NCBI GenBank assembly: GCA_963971575.1
Contig: OZ020616.1
Location: 7,363,934 to 7,427,933 of the forward strand
DNA length: 64,000 nucleotides
Source of the DNA: Liopterus haemorrhoidalis
Lineage: Eukaryota > Arthropoda > Insecta > Coleoptera > Dytiscidae
Reading direction: 5' to 3'
This document shows, piece by piece, positions 10,911 through 21,460 of this stretch (the first letter of the stretch is position 1; every line of letters starts with the position of its first letter). The position numbers and the translations under genes are program-made. The notes under the pieces are model-generated. The model searched no databases, was not told the origin of the DNA, and worked only from the letters and a program-made list of their open reading frames with translations.

Positions 10911-11124
10911 CAGCGGTTTCCAAAGTGGGGGGCGCGACTCCCTTGTGGTTCGTACAAGATTCACCAGGGGGTCGCGGATCGCAGGATTTTCCACATTAGC
11001 TGTTAATAAAACAAAATATCGCGCACGGTTAATAGTGAAAGACGAAATAAGAGTGGCTCTTTCTTCATATAAACCGCGATTTAACGAATTATGTGCGAAG
11101 AAACAAGCCCATACTTCACATTAA
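10911..11124 (+). pseudogene. hAT element end plus transposase C-terminus
   Basis: CAGCGGTTTCCAAAGTGGGG at 10911 is a typical hAT outer end. About 80 bp further, the plus frame reads KTKYRARLIVKDEIRVALSS followed by YKPRFNELCAKKQAHTSH and a stop at 11124. This matches the extreme C-terminus of ZBED5/FAM200-type hAT transposases (K.KYR..L.VE.D+R.AL....PR...L...KQAQ.SH, from memory). The element is therefore an internal deletion joining its 5' end to its last ~40 codons. I do not find the right terminal repeat. Confidence 0.65.
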
Positions 11125-11416
11125 AATAGATTTTTATTACATTTTTAATTTGTATTATATATTTAATATTAATATAACTTATTTTTATATGATTTTCGTG
11201 ATTTATGTTGTGAAAATAAATACCATTTTTATAATCCTTTAAGAATGGGTGTACATTTATGATTCCATTAACCGGATTTTTCTGATGTAAGGAGCCCTGT
11301 TCGATTTCAAAATAATCCAACAGGTATCTTTTATCTGGCGCATTTTCTGAATGGAAAATTTAAAAAAATTTAATAGACCAAGTATGATAGTTATTTAATA
11401 AATGTAGTCTGTCAAC
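11125..11416. other. AT-rich stretch, no gene
   Basis: Probably the 3' untranslated part of the preceding hAT remnant. The minus-strand frame at 11081-11320 is low-complexity and overlaps the transposase C-terminus on the other strand, so it is not supported. Confidence 0.4.
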
Positions 11417-11610
11417 TTTTATTGACCACTGCTTTTTTGGCTTTCCGATCCCCTCGGCATTCCTCTCACATATTTACAAAATATTTTTTTTTTCGATGAA
11501 TTGATCATTCGATGAATTGATTTTCGATGAATTGATTTTCGATGAATTGATTTTTGATGAATTGATTTTCGATGAATTGATTTTCGATGAACTTACCGTG
11601 AATCGACGAA
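11417..11610 (+). repeat. Minisatellite arm, copy 1
   Basis: TTTTATTGACCACTGC and GGCTTTCCGATCCCCTCGGC lead into a ~15-bp tandem repeat of TCGATGAATTGATTT (about 11494-11594, roughly seven units), then CGATGAACTTACCGTGAATC. The whole block recurs inverted at 16077-16303. Confidence 0.8.
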
Positions 11611-12285
11611 CCATCTAACAATAATATACAAGTTCTGTACTTATAACCGAATACGGATAAACCATGCTGCATGACATAAAAATGTTACTTCTTGCTTGTG
11701 GTCCTGCTTCTTAACTATAATACTATTTTGGATTAACCAAAACGAGACAATTTCAGTAATATATGTAACCTCAAACTCTAATAATTTTCACCATAATTTA
11801 AGACAGAATTTTAATTCAGAGAAAACATAATTAATATAAGTTACATGTGTAGAAATTTATAGTTACCCCATAACAGATACCAACCTAACCAAATTACGCT
11901 ATTAATCATCAAAATTACTAAATTACAGACGTTTCTTGTAACCACAAGTAACATTATGAAACCCGCAAGTATCTTATTTCAAATTAAAGAAAGGCAGTAT
12001 GAGGTAATATATAAATAGAATCAGCGCACATGACAAAGATTATGCAGAAACCGGAGGGGCTACGTTAACGATAGATAGTTTGATAGCGACTTTTTGACAG
12101 TGTGCTATGGATAAACAAACTTTACGCTGTGTGGCTTTAGATTTAATATATCGCGCAAAAATTATACATAGGAGATAGGACTTATAATTTCTTACAGGGC
12201 CCTCAAAAACAAAAAACAAACATTATTTGGAGTCTTAGAAGAACATTTTTTTTTCTTTGAGCAGGTTCACGTTCGGTTACAAATA

Positions 12286-12850
12286 GACCGGGAGCTCATG
12301 ACATTTTTGGTCTCCGATTTCATACAGCATGCCTTTTGGAGGAGAGAATATTTACCCTGTGATAACAAAAAAGGGATGGTACTAAACCCCTGCACGCTTT
12401 CCGGTCATAGGGAAAATTGCATTTCCACTTGCACAAAAATTTTTTGTTTTTCTCTGATTTAATATTGCTTGCCCTTTTGTCAAAAGAAAGTTATAACAAA
12501 TTTAAAGTCTTTTAATTATAGGCATGCTGTATGAAAACGCGGAAAATCATATTTTTTTATTACAAGATCACATGACCGTTTGAGCCCTTTGGGACCCTCC
12601 GAATCGCATGCATTTATTTAAAAGACTTTAAATTTGTTATAACTTTCTTTTGACAAAAGGGCAAACAATATTAAATCAGAGAAATGCACAAAAATTTTGT
12701 GTTTAAGTGGAAATGCAATTTTCCCTATGACCGGAAAGCGTGCAGGGGTTTAGTACCATCCCTTTTTTGTTGTCACAGGGTAAATATTCTCTCCTCCAAA
12801 AGGCATGCTGTATGAAATCGGAGACCAAAAACTGTCATGAGCTCCCGGTC
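12286..12850. mobile_element. Foldback element F, copy 1
   Basis: GACCGGGAGCTCATGACA at 12286 and its complement ending at 12850 begin two inverted arms of about 230 bp, flanked by TA (12284-12285, 12851-12852). The centre of about 100 bp (ACGCGGAAAATCATA ... GGGACCCTCCGAATCGCATGC) is not palindromic. The word GGCATGCTGTATGAAA occurs both near the outer end and at the centre. Copies at 24347-24760 and 48669-49234 share arms and centre. No coding potential is evident. Confidence 0.9.
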
Positions 12851-13042
12851 TAAAAACAAATATGTCCCTTAAAGACATGTTTTTGAGTGTTTGGGGGCGG
12901 GCTCAAGCCCGTGACCCCCCCCTTGGATGTGCGCCTTATAGAAGACAATTCTGATTGCATCCCATGATTAGTCAGCATTTATTAGACGGATATATACATA
13001 TATTTTTCAATGATTTGGTAGTGCATCCAGCACTTTTTTTTT

Positions 13043-14985
13043 AAGGTTTTGTAGGTATGACCAAAAAACCCTTATACCGTCATTTTGTCGTCTGTCTGTC
13101 TGTCTGTCTGTTACATTTCCCACTCAGATCAATTTACCTATAATATTTTAAAGTTTTTATTTGAACCCTTGTGGGTAAAGGGTACGGGAAAAGAACCTTT
13201 TTAGCAGATTTTCCCCTAAAATCATGTTAAGAAAAACGATTTTTTAAAAGCGTCCTGACGTTTCTTAATCTACGCCTTAAGAGCGTTCTTTTGATATCAC
13301 ACAATACGTTTTAAAAAAATATATTGTTTTGGAAAAACTAATCTGTTCAAACTTATGTCAAGAAGGACCAAAGGGATAGCGAATACTTAAAAACGTAGAA
13401 TCATAGCACCACGATGATTATATTTCCATGTTCTTAGGAGAAAAAAATAAATAAAATAATAATAATTCCAGGACATAATTTGCGCACCGCTGATGTAGGG
13501 TACTGAATGAAAGTATTTAATACTTAGTTTAGCATACAAAAATTAATTTCGAAACGATTATTGTAAAATATTTTTAAAAATTCTGTAATTTAATAAATAC
13601 CTACCAGTGGCGCAGCCAGGATTTTGTCTTGGGGAGGGCCGAATCAAATTTCGAGGGCACGCGGGCCGCATACTACCCTGAACCTTATTTTTTTTTGGCC
13701 CCTGAAGCGGTAATCAAAATCACTTGAGCTTATTTAGGGGAAAAATATATTTAAAAATGTAAAATATACTCTCTTCCCCTTTTCTGTTTATAAAAAAATG
13801 TCAAGAAACCCTTCGGGATATTTACAGTTCCGTCACTGCTTATCATTTTGTATATAAAATAGACTGCGACCTAAATCCGTTCGGCACCCCTGCTGTTGGA
13901 TATTGATGTTTATATCAAATAATAATTCCATTATTTGTTGATAAAAAAATGTAATTGTTAAAACTTTCACTTGATTTTTTCTTCGATAAATACATATTTA
14001 TTTATATTTTTCGTGGGATATATTTTTGAAGTCTCAATAATTCTCTTACTTATGTTCAGTTCTCTAAATCAGCCGCTTGGCCACAATTTATACAGAACGA
14101 ACAGACTCATGTGACGGAATAAGAATTTCTTGATTATACCTACGAAAATGTGCATTTTCTGTTAATTTAAACACTAATCATAATAAAATATAGCTTATTA
14201 TTATTGTAAAATACATAAGTTATTTTGCGGTACGATTATGATAAAATTGTAAAATTTTCATTTCATTGGACCTTCAGAGGGGGCTTGTCCCCCCCTCCTC
14301 CATTTGAATACGCCACTGTTGTTCATTACAACTTATATCAGTCCTTTTTGTGTGTAAAACATAATTTCAAAAATACATAAGAAGATATTGATATTCACAT
14401 TTATCTACAAAATAAAACCAAATACCGATTTTAAGAGCGCTATTGTCTCCAAAACTACTCTCTTTATTATATTTCTACTATTTTTACTCTATTTCACGTT
14501 TGAGGTGTCATTTTAAAATTACATTCTAAAGGTTATACCGAAGTCAGATTTATCTTATCTGAATTGAGTAATTAGTTGTTTAAAACAGTTTTATCATTTG
14601 ACTGGGCGAATATTTTAGTCGATGTGTCAGGGGGAAAAAGGATCAACGCTCCCCTGCATATAATTCGTTGGAGCATATTTGGAAAGTGATGTATTTTCAC
14701 TTGAACAATAATTATGTAAAATTACTTTATCAAGAGTAGGAAATCTTAAAAAAATGTTTATTTATACGAAAAAAAAAGAAAAAGAAAATGCCAATATTGT
14801 TTACAATGAAGTAATTGAAAAATTAACTACTGTTGTGGTTAAATTTTATCTTCAACTCCCCGGGCAGCGCCGTGTAATCTGCTGGTCCTGGGAGGGGCCC
14901 AGGCCCGTCGGCCCCCACCTTGTCTGCGCCACTGATACCTACTAAAGTCTGTAATGTATGAAAAATTACACTGTAAACTATAAAC
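13043..14985 (+). mobile_element. Repeat family B (HINE-like), split by a hAT element
   Basis: The 5' end AAGGTTTTGTAGGTATGACC (13043), the AAACCCTTATACCGTCATTT block and a TCTG microsatellite (about 13090-13110) are followed by a ~450-bp body. The 3' sub-terminal repeat AATAAATACCTAC is interrupted at 13604 by the hAT at 13605-14934 and resumes at 14935 with the TSD ATACCTAC, a diverged stretch and the degenerate hairpin (to about 14985). Confidence 0.7.
13605..14934. mobile_element. hAT-type element H1 with perfect 8-bp TSD
   Basis: CAGTGGCGCAGCCAGGATTT at the left and ...GTCTGCGCCACTG at the right are inverted. The 8-bp target duplication ATACCTAC is perfect (13597-13604, 14935-14942). 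A related copy lies at 30221-31640. No transposase frame is recognisable, so it is non-autonomous or badly decayed. The insertion point lies inside the sub-terminal repeat of a family-B element. Confidence 0.9.
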
Positions 14986-14989
14986 TATT

Positions 14990-16076
14990 AACATCGCTAG
15001 CCTTCCAAATGAGGCCTGAAACTGTGTTGTTTAACTCGGACATAAGTGTATCAAATAGATATATATATAACTATTGTATTTTAGTAGTAAGTTTTACCAA
15101 ATTGTAGCTGTCTAACTTATGTGACCCGCTTCACATTTCTGTAATTTGAGTTGCCTACCAACAATCCCCAAATCGTATTCTATCTAAAAGCCTATTTCTT
15201 TTACAATATTTCAATAAAAACATACTCTCTACGTCATATAAAAAATAAAATACAGCTTTCCAAGTCCATATATATGTTTTAAACGATATTTATTCGCAGT
15301 TATTTTACGTTATCAGGACCGTATCGACGTGAGGTCCTACCTTAAGGTTTCACTTCATTATTATAGGCCAAGATTGATTACGGCACTGGATAGCTATAGG
15401 CCTTTTATACGGTGATGTATTGGTGGTTGAGAATTTATTATAAAATAAATAGAAAAAGTTTTTAGAAAAATTTTGAAAGTTAAAACTAAAATATAAAATA
15501 GCGTCTAAAAAATAAATTGGGTAAAAAGCAGTAATCTACTTAATAATTAAAAATACCGGGCGCTCAAAATTTTCATTATCAAATACTGTTCAGTCAGCTC
15601 AGGTGTCGATTCAGCTTGAATTATTTAATACTTAAAATTTGTGCCTGTTAATACAAGGATACTAGATCTCAGTTAAAAAGTCAAGCTAACCCCATTGTTT
15701 TCACATATATATGTAAGTCGCGTCTCCAGGGGGGGGGGGTCTTAGAAGACAAAATTGTAGATCCTCGCATCCAAACTACAAGTGATGACTAAGAAAAGAA
15801 GCTCATGAGCTCTAGAATTCAAAGATATTATTTAAATACAATTTTTTTTGAGTTCTTGGGAGAGGGATAAAGCCCGTGACGCTCCTGTGGGTGCACGCCT
15901 GATGGCCTTAAATACAACATAACAATTAACAAACATCCACTGATCCCTCACTGCAGGCACCTAGAGGGCATGTCGTACTAGGGCACAATATTAGTTATGG
16001 CTAAAAACTGATAATTGCATCCCAAACCCTGGCGATATGCAATCGTGGAGTCTATAACAATGACAGATGATTCACG
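14990..16076. other. No gene; SINE body fragment at 15590-15700
   Basis: AT-rich unique-looking sequence except for 15590-15700, which is similar to the SINE body at about 4745-4880 (GTCGATTCAGCTTGAATTAT versus GTCGACTCAGCCTCAAGTAT, then TTTAATACTT, CTGTT, ACATATAT). A G-tract at about 15727-15739 and text at about 15860-15900 (AAAGCCCGTGACGCTCC) resemble 12895-12930. Confidence 0.4.
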
Positions 16077-16303
16077 GTAGGTTCATCGAAAGCAAATTCA
16101 TCGAAAATCAATTAATGGAAAACGAGTTATCGAAAACGAGTTCATTGAAAACGAGTTTATCGAAAGCAAATTCATAGAAAATCAATTCATCGAATGATCA
16201 ATTCATCGAATCATCAATTCATCGAAAAAAAAAAAATATTTTGTAAATAGTTGAGTGGAATGCCGAGGGGATCGGAAAGCCAAAAAAGCAGTGGTCAATA
16301 AAA
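16077..16303 (-). repeat. Minisatellite arm, copy 2 (inverted relative to 11417-11610)
   Basis: GATTCACGGTAGGTTCATCG, then a tandem array of AAATCAATTCATCGA-type units (about 16090-16225), then the complement of GGCTTTCCGATCCCCTCGGC and of TTTTATTGACCACTG. The order is the exact inverse of copy 1, with the same sides facing outward. The two could be the terminal repeats of one ~4.9-kb element or two independent insertions. Confidence 0.75.
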
Positions 16304-17199
16304 AGCAGTGGAAAATAAAAAAGTTCCTCGCTCTTGAAATACAAATGATGACCTAAAAAGAAAAAAAAACGGTCCTCACTTGCAAAATTCAAGTGGTGAC
16401 AAAAATAAATCCTCATCTCTCTTTAAATCCATATGTTTACCTAAGAAATAATGATAAAAAAAATTTAAAAATTGGTATTTCCCTCTTTCTTGGGGCCCCC
16501 AGGCCGCCCTCCTGGGGGCGCCACTGCCTGGCGCATCCACTGCCTACATTGCAGGATAATAATAATGTTATATTACATTAACGGTTAGTTTTCAATCGGT
16601 AGTTAAGTCTCTGGTTAGTGGTTACCGTGGAAACCTACGGTAATTACTATATTGCCAATATGTCGTTAACCATTGATTTGAGCTAACCAACAGTTAGCAA
16701 TACAAAAACAGGCCATAACTATTTTTTTTTTTTTTTTTTTTTTTTCTCTAATTCTACGCTTTTAATTTTATTTTTTATCTGAACTTAATTTAATTTTAAT
16801 CTTGTGTTATTCAATCAATACAATTTGTGAACAAATAATGTTCTTCCATACATTTTACAAATTTGTATTAATTATTAATACGAAACTTGTCTGGACTAAA
16901 AACTTTTGATATATCTGTTTGAGTTCATCTATATGTATACAGTAACTTATAATAAAATTATTTTGTCTAGACTACAACTACAAAACAAATTAAACTAAAA
17001 GCAAATAAAATTATATCTGAAATCTACAAATTAACGCCAACTTTCTAAATTACTCTGAATTTAACTCATGTTCACTTAAACACCTATAATAATTTAAAAG
17101 CAGTTATATTTTATTTTATTGGTAGTAAACGTAATTTATTCTCTTAACAGAGGGGTTTATGGAAAATTGACTGTGAATTAAATAACATTTATAATAAAA
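16304..17199. other. No gene; hAT-like end and poly-T tract
   Basis: A GC-rich block at 16492-16527 (GGGGCCCCCAGGCCGCCC ... GCGCCACTG) looks like the right end of a hAT-type repeat, with no left partner identified. A run of about 25 T starts at 16722. The rest is AT-rich without a credible frame. Confidence 0.4.
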
Positions 17200-17267
17200 A
17201 AATTATGTGAAGTGTAAATTTTTTAACATTTCAGGGTTTTGTAGGTATTTAATATGTGTAATTCGCA
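17200..17267 (-). mobile_element. Repeat family B, 3' end only
   Basis: AAAATTATGTGAAGTGT...CAGGGTTTTGTAGGTATTT reproduces the inverted family-B 3' terminus (hairpin degenerate). It is truncated at about 17267 where a LINE relic begins. Confidence 0.6.
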
Positions 17268-17431
17268 ACGTGTCAAAGAAGAATAGAGAGACGCATGCTG
17301 GGTGTTTGTTTTAAAGATAAAATAAAAAACACAAAAATAAGAAACAAGATAAATGTTGCAAATGGCGTCACTAGAATTAAATCTCCCAAGTTAAAATGAG
17401 CAGGACATCAAATGAGAACCAGAGATGAAAG
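17268..17431 (+). pseudogene. Host LINE RT C-terminus, upstream half
   Basis: The plus frame reads EMLGVCFKDKIKNTKIRNK then LKWAGHQMRTRDE. This is the conserved tail R-MLG-----D-I-N--IR------...KL-WAGH---R-D--W of many insect LINE reverse transcriptases. Reading stops being host sequence at AAAG (17428-17431). Removing everything to 18789 joins it in frame to 18790: the codons run Arg-Asp-Glu-Arg-Trp-Thr-Arg, exactly the family pattern. Confidence 0.75.
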
Positions 17432-18620
17432 TTTATTTGTAGACAACCAGTATGGGTTTCGAAAAAATAAATCCACGACACAGGCTGCAATCAAGCTTAT
17501 AGACAGTATAGCTGTAAGTATCGATCAAGGTTTTCATGTCGCTGCTACTTGCTGTGATCTGTCTAAGGCATTTGATTGCATCTCACATCATATACTACTA
17601 GAAAAATGCAACAAATATGGTTTGAGAGGTAATGTGTCTTGTCTTTTAGGGAGTTTCCTAAAAGATAGAAGACAAGTGGTAGCACATGATGGGCAAGTGT
17701 CAGACAGCGAAGTTATTAATACAGGTGTCCCACAAGGCTCTGTGATAGGAAGCTTACTATTTATATTATACATAAACGACCTGCCAAATACTATAAATGC
17801 CCAAACTTCGATGTATGCTGATGACACGACATTTATACATACCAGTAAAACTAAATACGAATTAAAAGACAAAATCAGTTATACTAATCAAGAAGCTGTT
17901 GTATGGTTCTCAGCAAATAATTTAAAATTAAACGAAAATAAAACGCAAAATATTATATTTAGTAGAAATCAAATTCTCAGTGACACTGTTTTAAATTGCA
18001 CGGACAATATAAATTTTTTAGGTTTTAACATAGATAATCAGATAAAATGGACATCCCAAATAGATAAAGTAGCTAACAAACTTAGGATCTGCAATTATAT
18101 GTTAAGGAAAGTTACAAAAACAGTGTCGCTAGAAACATTAAAGGCTTTATATTTTGCGTACTTTCAGTCAGCTCTATCATACGGATTGGAACTGTGGGGA
18201 AACTCACAAAATGTTGATAAGATTTTTAAATTGCAAAAAATTGCTGTTAGAATAATTGCAAAAGTACCAGCGAGAACATCATGTAGAGACCAATTTGTTA
18301 AATACAATATCCCGACTGTACACAGCCTTTATATTTTTAAATGTCTACTTTATGTCAAGCAGAATATAAATAATTTTGCAACTAATAGCTTCTACCATCG
18401 GTATGAAACAAGACGAGGTAACGACATAAGAGTAATGACGCCCAAGTATAGCTACTTAAACAAAGGGATCGATATTATGGGCCCAACACTATATAATAAA
18501 TTGCCATTAGAAATAAAAAATCTTACTTTTAAACAATTTAAAATTGCTGTAAAAAAAATAATGTTTGGTGCTGCACTATATTCGATTGAGGAGTATATGG
18601 CAATGAATACGAATTTATAA
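17412..18620 (+). CDS. Reverse transcriptase fragment of the inserted LINE (chimeric start)
   Basis: The longest open frame in the window (402 codons). The first Met and the following RTRDE come from the host LINE, so the annotated start is an accident of insertion; the true element begins at about residue 7. Visible RT landmarks are QYGFRKNKSTTQA (residues 13-25), the first catalytic Asp block CCDLSKAFDCISHHILLEKC (46-65), the NTGVPQGSVIGSLLFILYI block (103-121), the catalytic YADDT (133-137), NLKLNENKT (171-179) and the C-terminal thumb/connection, ending LYSIEEYM. It is a Jockey/CR1-like RT from the core onward. The N-terminal RT blocks, the endonuclease and ORF1 are absent, so it cannot be autonomous, although the reading frame is intact and the insertion therefore looks fairly recent. 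Confidence 0.85.
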   Translation: MRTRDESLFVDNQYGFRKNKSTTQAAIKLIDSIAVSIDQGFHVAATCCDLSKAFDCISHHILLEKCNKYGLRGNVSCLLGSFLKDRRQVVAHDGQVSDSEVINTGVPQGSVIGSLLFILYINDLPNTINAQTSMYADDTTFIHTSKTKYELKDKISYTNQEAVVWFSANNLKLNENKTQNIIFSRNQILSDTVLNCTDNINFLGFNIDNQIKWTSQIDKVANKLRICNYMLRKVTKTVSLETLKALYFAYFQSALSYGLELWGNSQNVDKIFKLQKIAVRIIAKVPARTSCRDQFVKYNIPTVHSLYIFKCLLYVKQNINNFATNSFYHRYETRRGNDIRVMTPKYSYLNKGIDIMGPTLYNKLPLEIKNLTFKQFKIAVKKIMFGAALYSIEEYMAMNTNL

Positions 18621-18785
18621 ATATGTTTTGACAAATAGATTTAAGGAAATGATAAAGTTTGTTAAATATTGATTAGTTGTAAGTTATAAATGTTATATTA
18701 ATATAAATAATTGTACTTGGACATAAGATATGTGCATTTATTCTGTACTCTGTCTTAAATAAATAAATACTAAATACTAAATACT
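17432..18785 (+). mobile_element. 5'-truncated non-LTR retrotransposon inserted in another LINE
   Basis: It begins at a reverse-transcriptase block (NQYGFRKNKSTTQAAIKLID), carries ~395 codons of RT and ends with TAAATAAATAAATACTAAAT repeats, a short-repeat 3' tail. AAAG precedes it (17428-17431) and follows it (18786-18789), a possible short target duplication. The 5' truncation inside the RT domain is typical of LINE retrotransposition. Confidence 0.85.
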
Positions 18786-18789
18786 AAAG

Positions 18790-18965
18790 GTGGACGCGAG
18801 AAACCACGGTTTGGGTTTCGAGGAATAAGAAGAGAAGAAGAGGTAGGCAGGTTAAGAAATGGCACAACGAGATTAAGAAGTAAGTCGGAGACCTCTCGAC
18901 AAAAATTTCAAATAATCGTAATGGATGGAGTAAAATGAGGAAGGCCTTCGCTGAAAAATGGGTTC
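18790..18965 (+). pseudogene. Host LINE RT C-terminus, downstream half
   Basis: It reads W-T-R-E-T-T-V-W-V-S-R-N-K-K-R-R-R-G-R-Q followed by VKKWHNEIKK, the 'RW...V..W.PR..KR..GRP..RW.D+I' tail of insect LINE polyproteins, continuing 17268-17431 in frame across the inserted LINE. A stop follows IKK; beyond it similarity fades at about 18965. Confidence 0.7.
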
Positions 18966-19038
18966 TATAAAATCATATACATGTTAATTTATTAACTATT
19001 AATTTTGTTATTTATTTGTTTTATTTAAACTGTTCTAC

Positions 19039-20422
19039 CAGGGACGTAGCCAGGGGGGGGGGCATAGGGGGCATTTGCCCCTCCCCCAGGATAATTTAAA
19101 TCCTGGTTAGTTTACCTTATATAAAATATAATTTAGGTTGTTAGAAGTTTTCTTCACCGGAGGTGAAGAAAATTTATAAATTTACCGGACTTTTATTATT
19201 TAATATACTACAAAAGACCTAGAACAGGGATTGGCAACCTGCGGCTCCGGAGCCTCATGCGGATCTTTTAGAAAATTTTGTGGCTCTTTAAAAATTGGCT
19301 GGTTTTTATTTTAATATAATCTATTTTCTAATTTTCAACTTTCTGCCTGTACTATACAGGTTTTGTATTTTTCAGAATGTTTTACTGTGCAATTCGAGCC
19401 CGGTAATTCCCCGAGTTACTGCATATTCCCTTTTAGAAGAAGTTATTTGTTTCGAAAAAAAGTTATCTGTATTTGTGAATGATTTACGTGCAAAAACATT
19501 TTTACATTTTATTAATTTGCAAAAACATGTTATTAATGCAATTTTGTTTTGCACAAATTATTGTTAATATGAAAGAAGCTTTTCGAGATAGATTTAAAGA
19601 GTTTAGAAAATATAAAGCTACACTAGATTTTTTGATAAAACCAATTGAAGTATATATGTAGCAAATACATTTATCACCTTCAATTAGTGGATTTGAAATC
19701 CAAAGGTTTATGGAATTACATATTCTTAAAACTTAATTCTGAACTGGAAAATTTAGAAAGAAAAAAGTGAATTTTATCTTCCCAGCATAAGTGGACCGAA
19801 ATTCGCAATCTTCAAAATGTAGATAAAGTTCTTTTCGAAGCTTGGAACCTTCTTCGAGAATCGTTCAATCTTTTAACAAATTATGCTTTTGGACTACTGA
19901 CAATTTTCGGATCCACATATTACTGTAAGCAAATCTTTTTACATATGAAATTAATAAAGAGTCAGATAAGAAGTAATCGTACTGACCTGAAACTAGAGTG
20001 CTGCCTTAAGTTAAAGATTACTGAATATTCACCAAATATTGAAGTCTTATAGAACACTATACAAAAGCAATCGTCCCATTAAAAAAATTATTATATTGTA
20101 ATATACTGGCAACTACAATAGGTATCACAAACTAAATGTATAAGTAAATATTAATTTATTGTAATACTTGATTATTTTAAAACAAATAAACAATTTTTAC
20201 GTTTTTTTCTTAAATATAGCATATATTTTTTAGCGGCTCTTTCATGTTATTGTGTTTTTTTTTTCAATATAGATTTGACTTTGTCACTGAAAGGTTGCCG
20301 ACCCCTGACCTAGAACGCTGTTATTTTCTACCCAAGCCATGTAATTAAGGTCGTACCGACCAATTTAGAATATTTTGTTATTTTTGCCCCCCCCCCCAGC
20401 TGAAATCCTGGCTACGTCCCTG
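19039..20422. mobile_element. hAT-type element H3, outer
   Basis: CAGGGACGTAGCCAGG at 19039 pairs with CCTGGCTACGTCCCTG at 20407-20422. The 8-bp target duplication TGTTCTAC is perfect (19031-19038, 20423-20430). Both ends carry G/C runs just inside. Apart from the hAT nested at 19225-20307, only about 300 bp belongs to H3, so it was a small non-autonomous element. Confidence 0.9.
19225..20307 (+). mobile_element. hAT element H4 nested in H3, with decayed transposase
   Basis: CAGGGATTGGCAACCT at 19225 and AGGTTGCCGACCCCTG at 20292-20307 are inverted; the TSD ACCTAGAA is perfect (19217-19224, 20308-20315). The plus strand carries transposase remnants in several frames: LLEEVICFEKKLSVFVNDLR (about 19425-19485), EAFRDRFKEFRKYKATLDFL (about 19575-19635), then the C-terminal dimerisation region FGLLTIFGSTYYCKQIFLHM and CCLKLKITEYSPNIE (about 19890-20050). 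These match GTF2IRD2/EPM2AIP1-like hAT transposases (memory). The catalytic core is mostly deleted and frames are broken. Confidence 0.85.
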
Positions 20423-20585
20423 TGTTCTACTATGAACTACTTACATATTTTACTTGGTTTTATTTTAAAGTATTTATTTATATATTTTAATTTCTAATTT
20501 TTAACATATGTGCGTTAAAAAAATTGTACAAGAATTATTTTATTGGAATTCATAAATACAGGCTTTATTATTACCTACTTTTATT

Positions 20586-21460
20586 AAGTTTTTGTAGGTA
20601 TGACCACCAAAAAGCCCTTATAACGTCACTCATGTATCTGTCTGTCTGTCTGTACGGTACAAATTGTAACTAAATGGCTTAACATAGAAAGTTGAAATTT
20701 GGCACGCTTATACAACTCTTCGCCCCACATTTAGGAAAAATACTGCGAGTTCAAAAAAAACACACCCCAGATAAATATAAACAAATATGTAAATAATAAA
20801 AAAATAAATATGTTTTTAAAATTTTGTCTGGCATATCAACTGAAACCCCTTAGTGAGAGGACCAACAAGCAAATTTTTATTAATTTTTATTGTGGGGATA
20901 TTAAATGGAAGCTCTTTAAGTGCAGATTAAGAAACGGTAATTTATTTTTGAAACACATTTAATTTTGACTAAATTTTGCCAAGTATTAGATTTTCGTTTA
21001 ATATCTGAAAATAAATAAATAACTGGACGGTTGCTGGGATTCCATTTCTAGTAGAGAATCTGTTAGTTTTTCGTATAGTCGCAAAATAAACAACGTCTCT
21101 GAAAGCGTTCTGCTCTTGCGTGACAAAAGATCGCCCGCAGTATGGCCAGGTCTGGTATTGAATGATATTTATGCAATTATACAAAAAAAAAAAAAAAATG
21201 CGTTAAAATATATATTATGGTATTATTAGAGGTATATAACCACCAAATTAGAGGAGTTCTAGTGTAATTAGTACACGGTTGAAAAAATCTAACTGCAACT
21301 TTCTTGTCGTGCCTATTGATTTAAAGGATTTAAAACCAACACTTGTAATTGTGTTATGTAGTGGCAGGCATTCATCGTTTGGTCTTCTAATAATCAACAT
21401 ACACTGACTAAATACCTACAAAACCATGAAATGTGTGAAAATTCACACTTCACGTCAATT
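20586..21460 (+). mobile_element. Repeat family B (HINE-like), complete copy
   Basis: The 5' end AGTTTTTGTAGGTATGACC (20586), the CCCTTATAACGTCACTC block, a TCTG microsatellite at about 20637-20654 and the GTTGAAATTTGGCACGCTTA block are followed by a body shared with the copy at 26036-27171. The 3' end is CTAAATACCTACAAAACC, the GTGTGAAAATTCACAC hairpin and TTCACGTCAATTTTT at about 21460. Confidence 0.8.
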
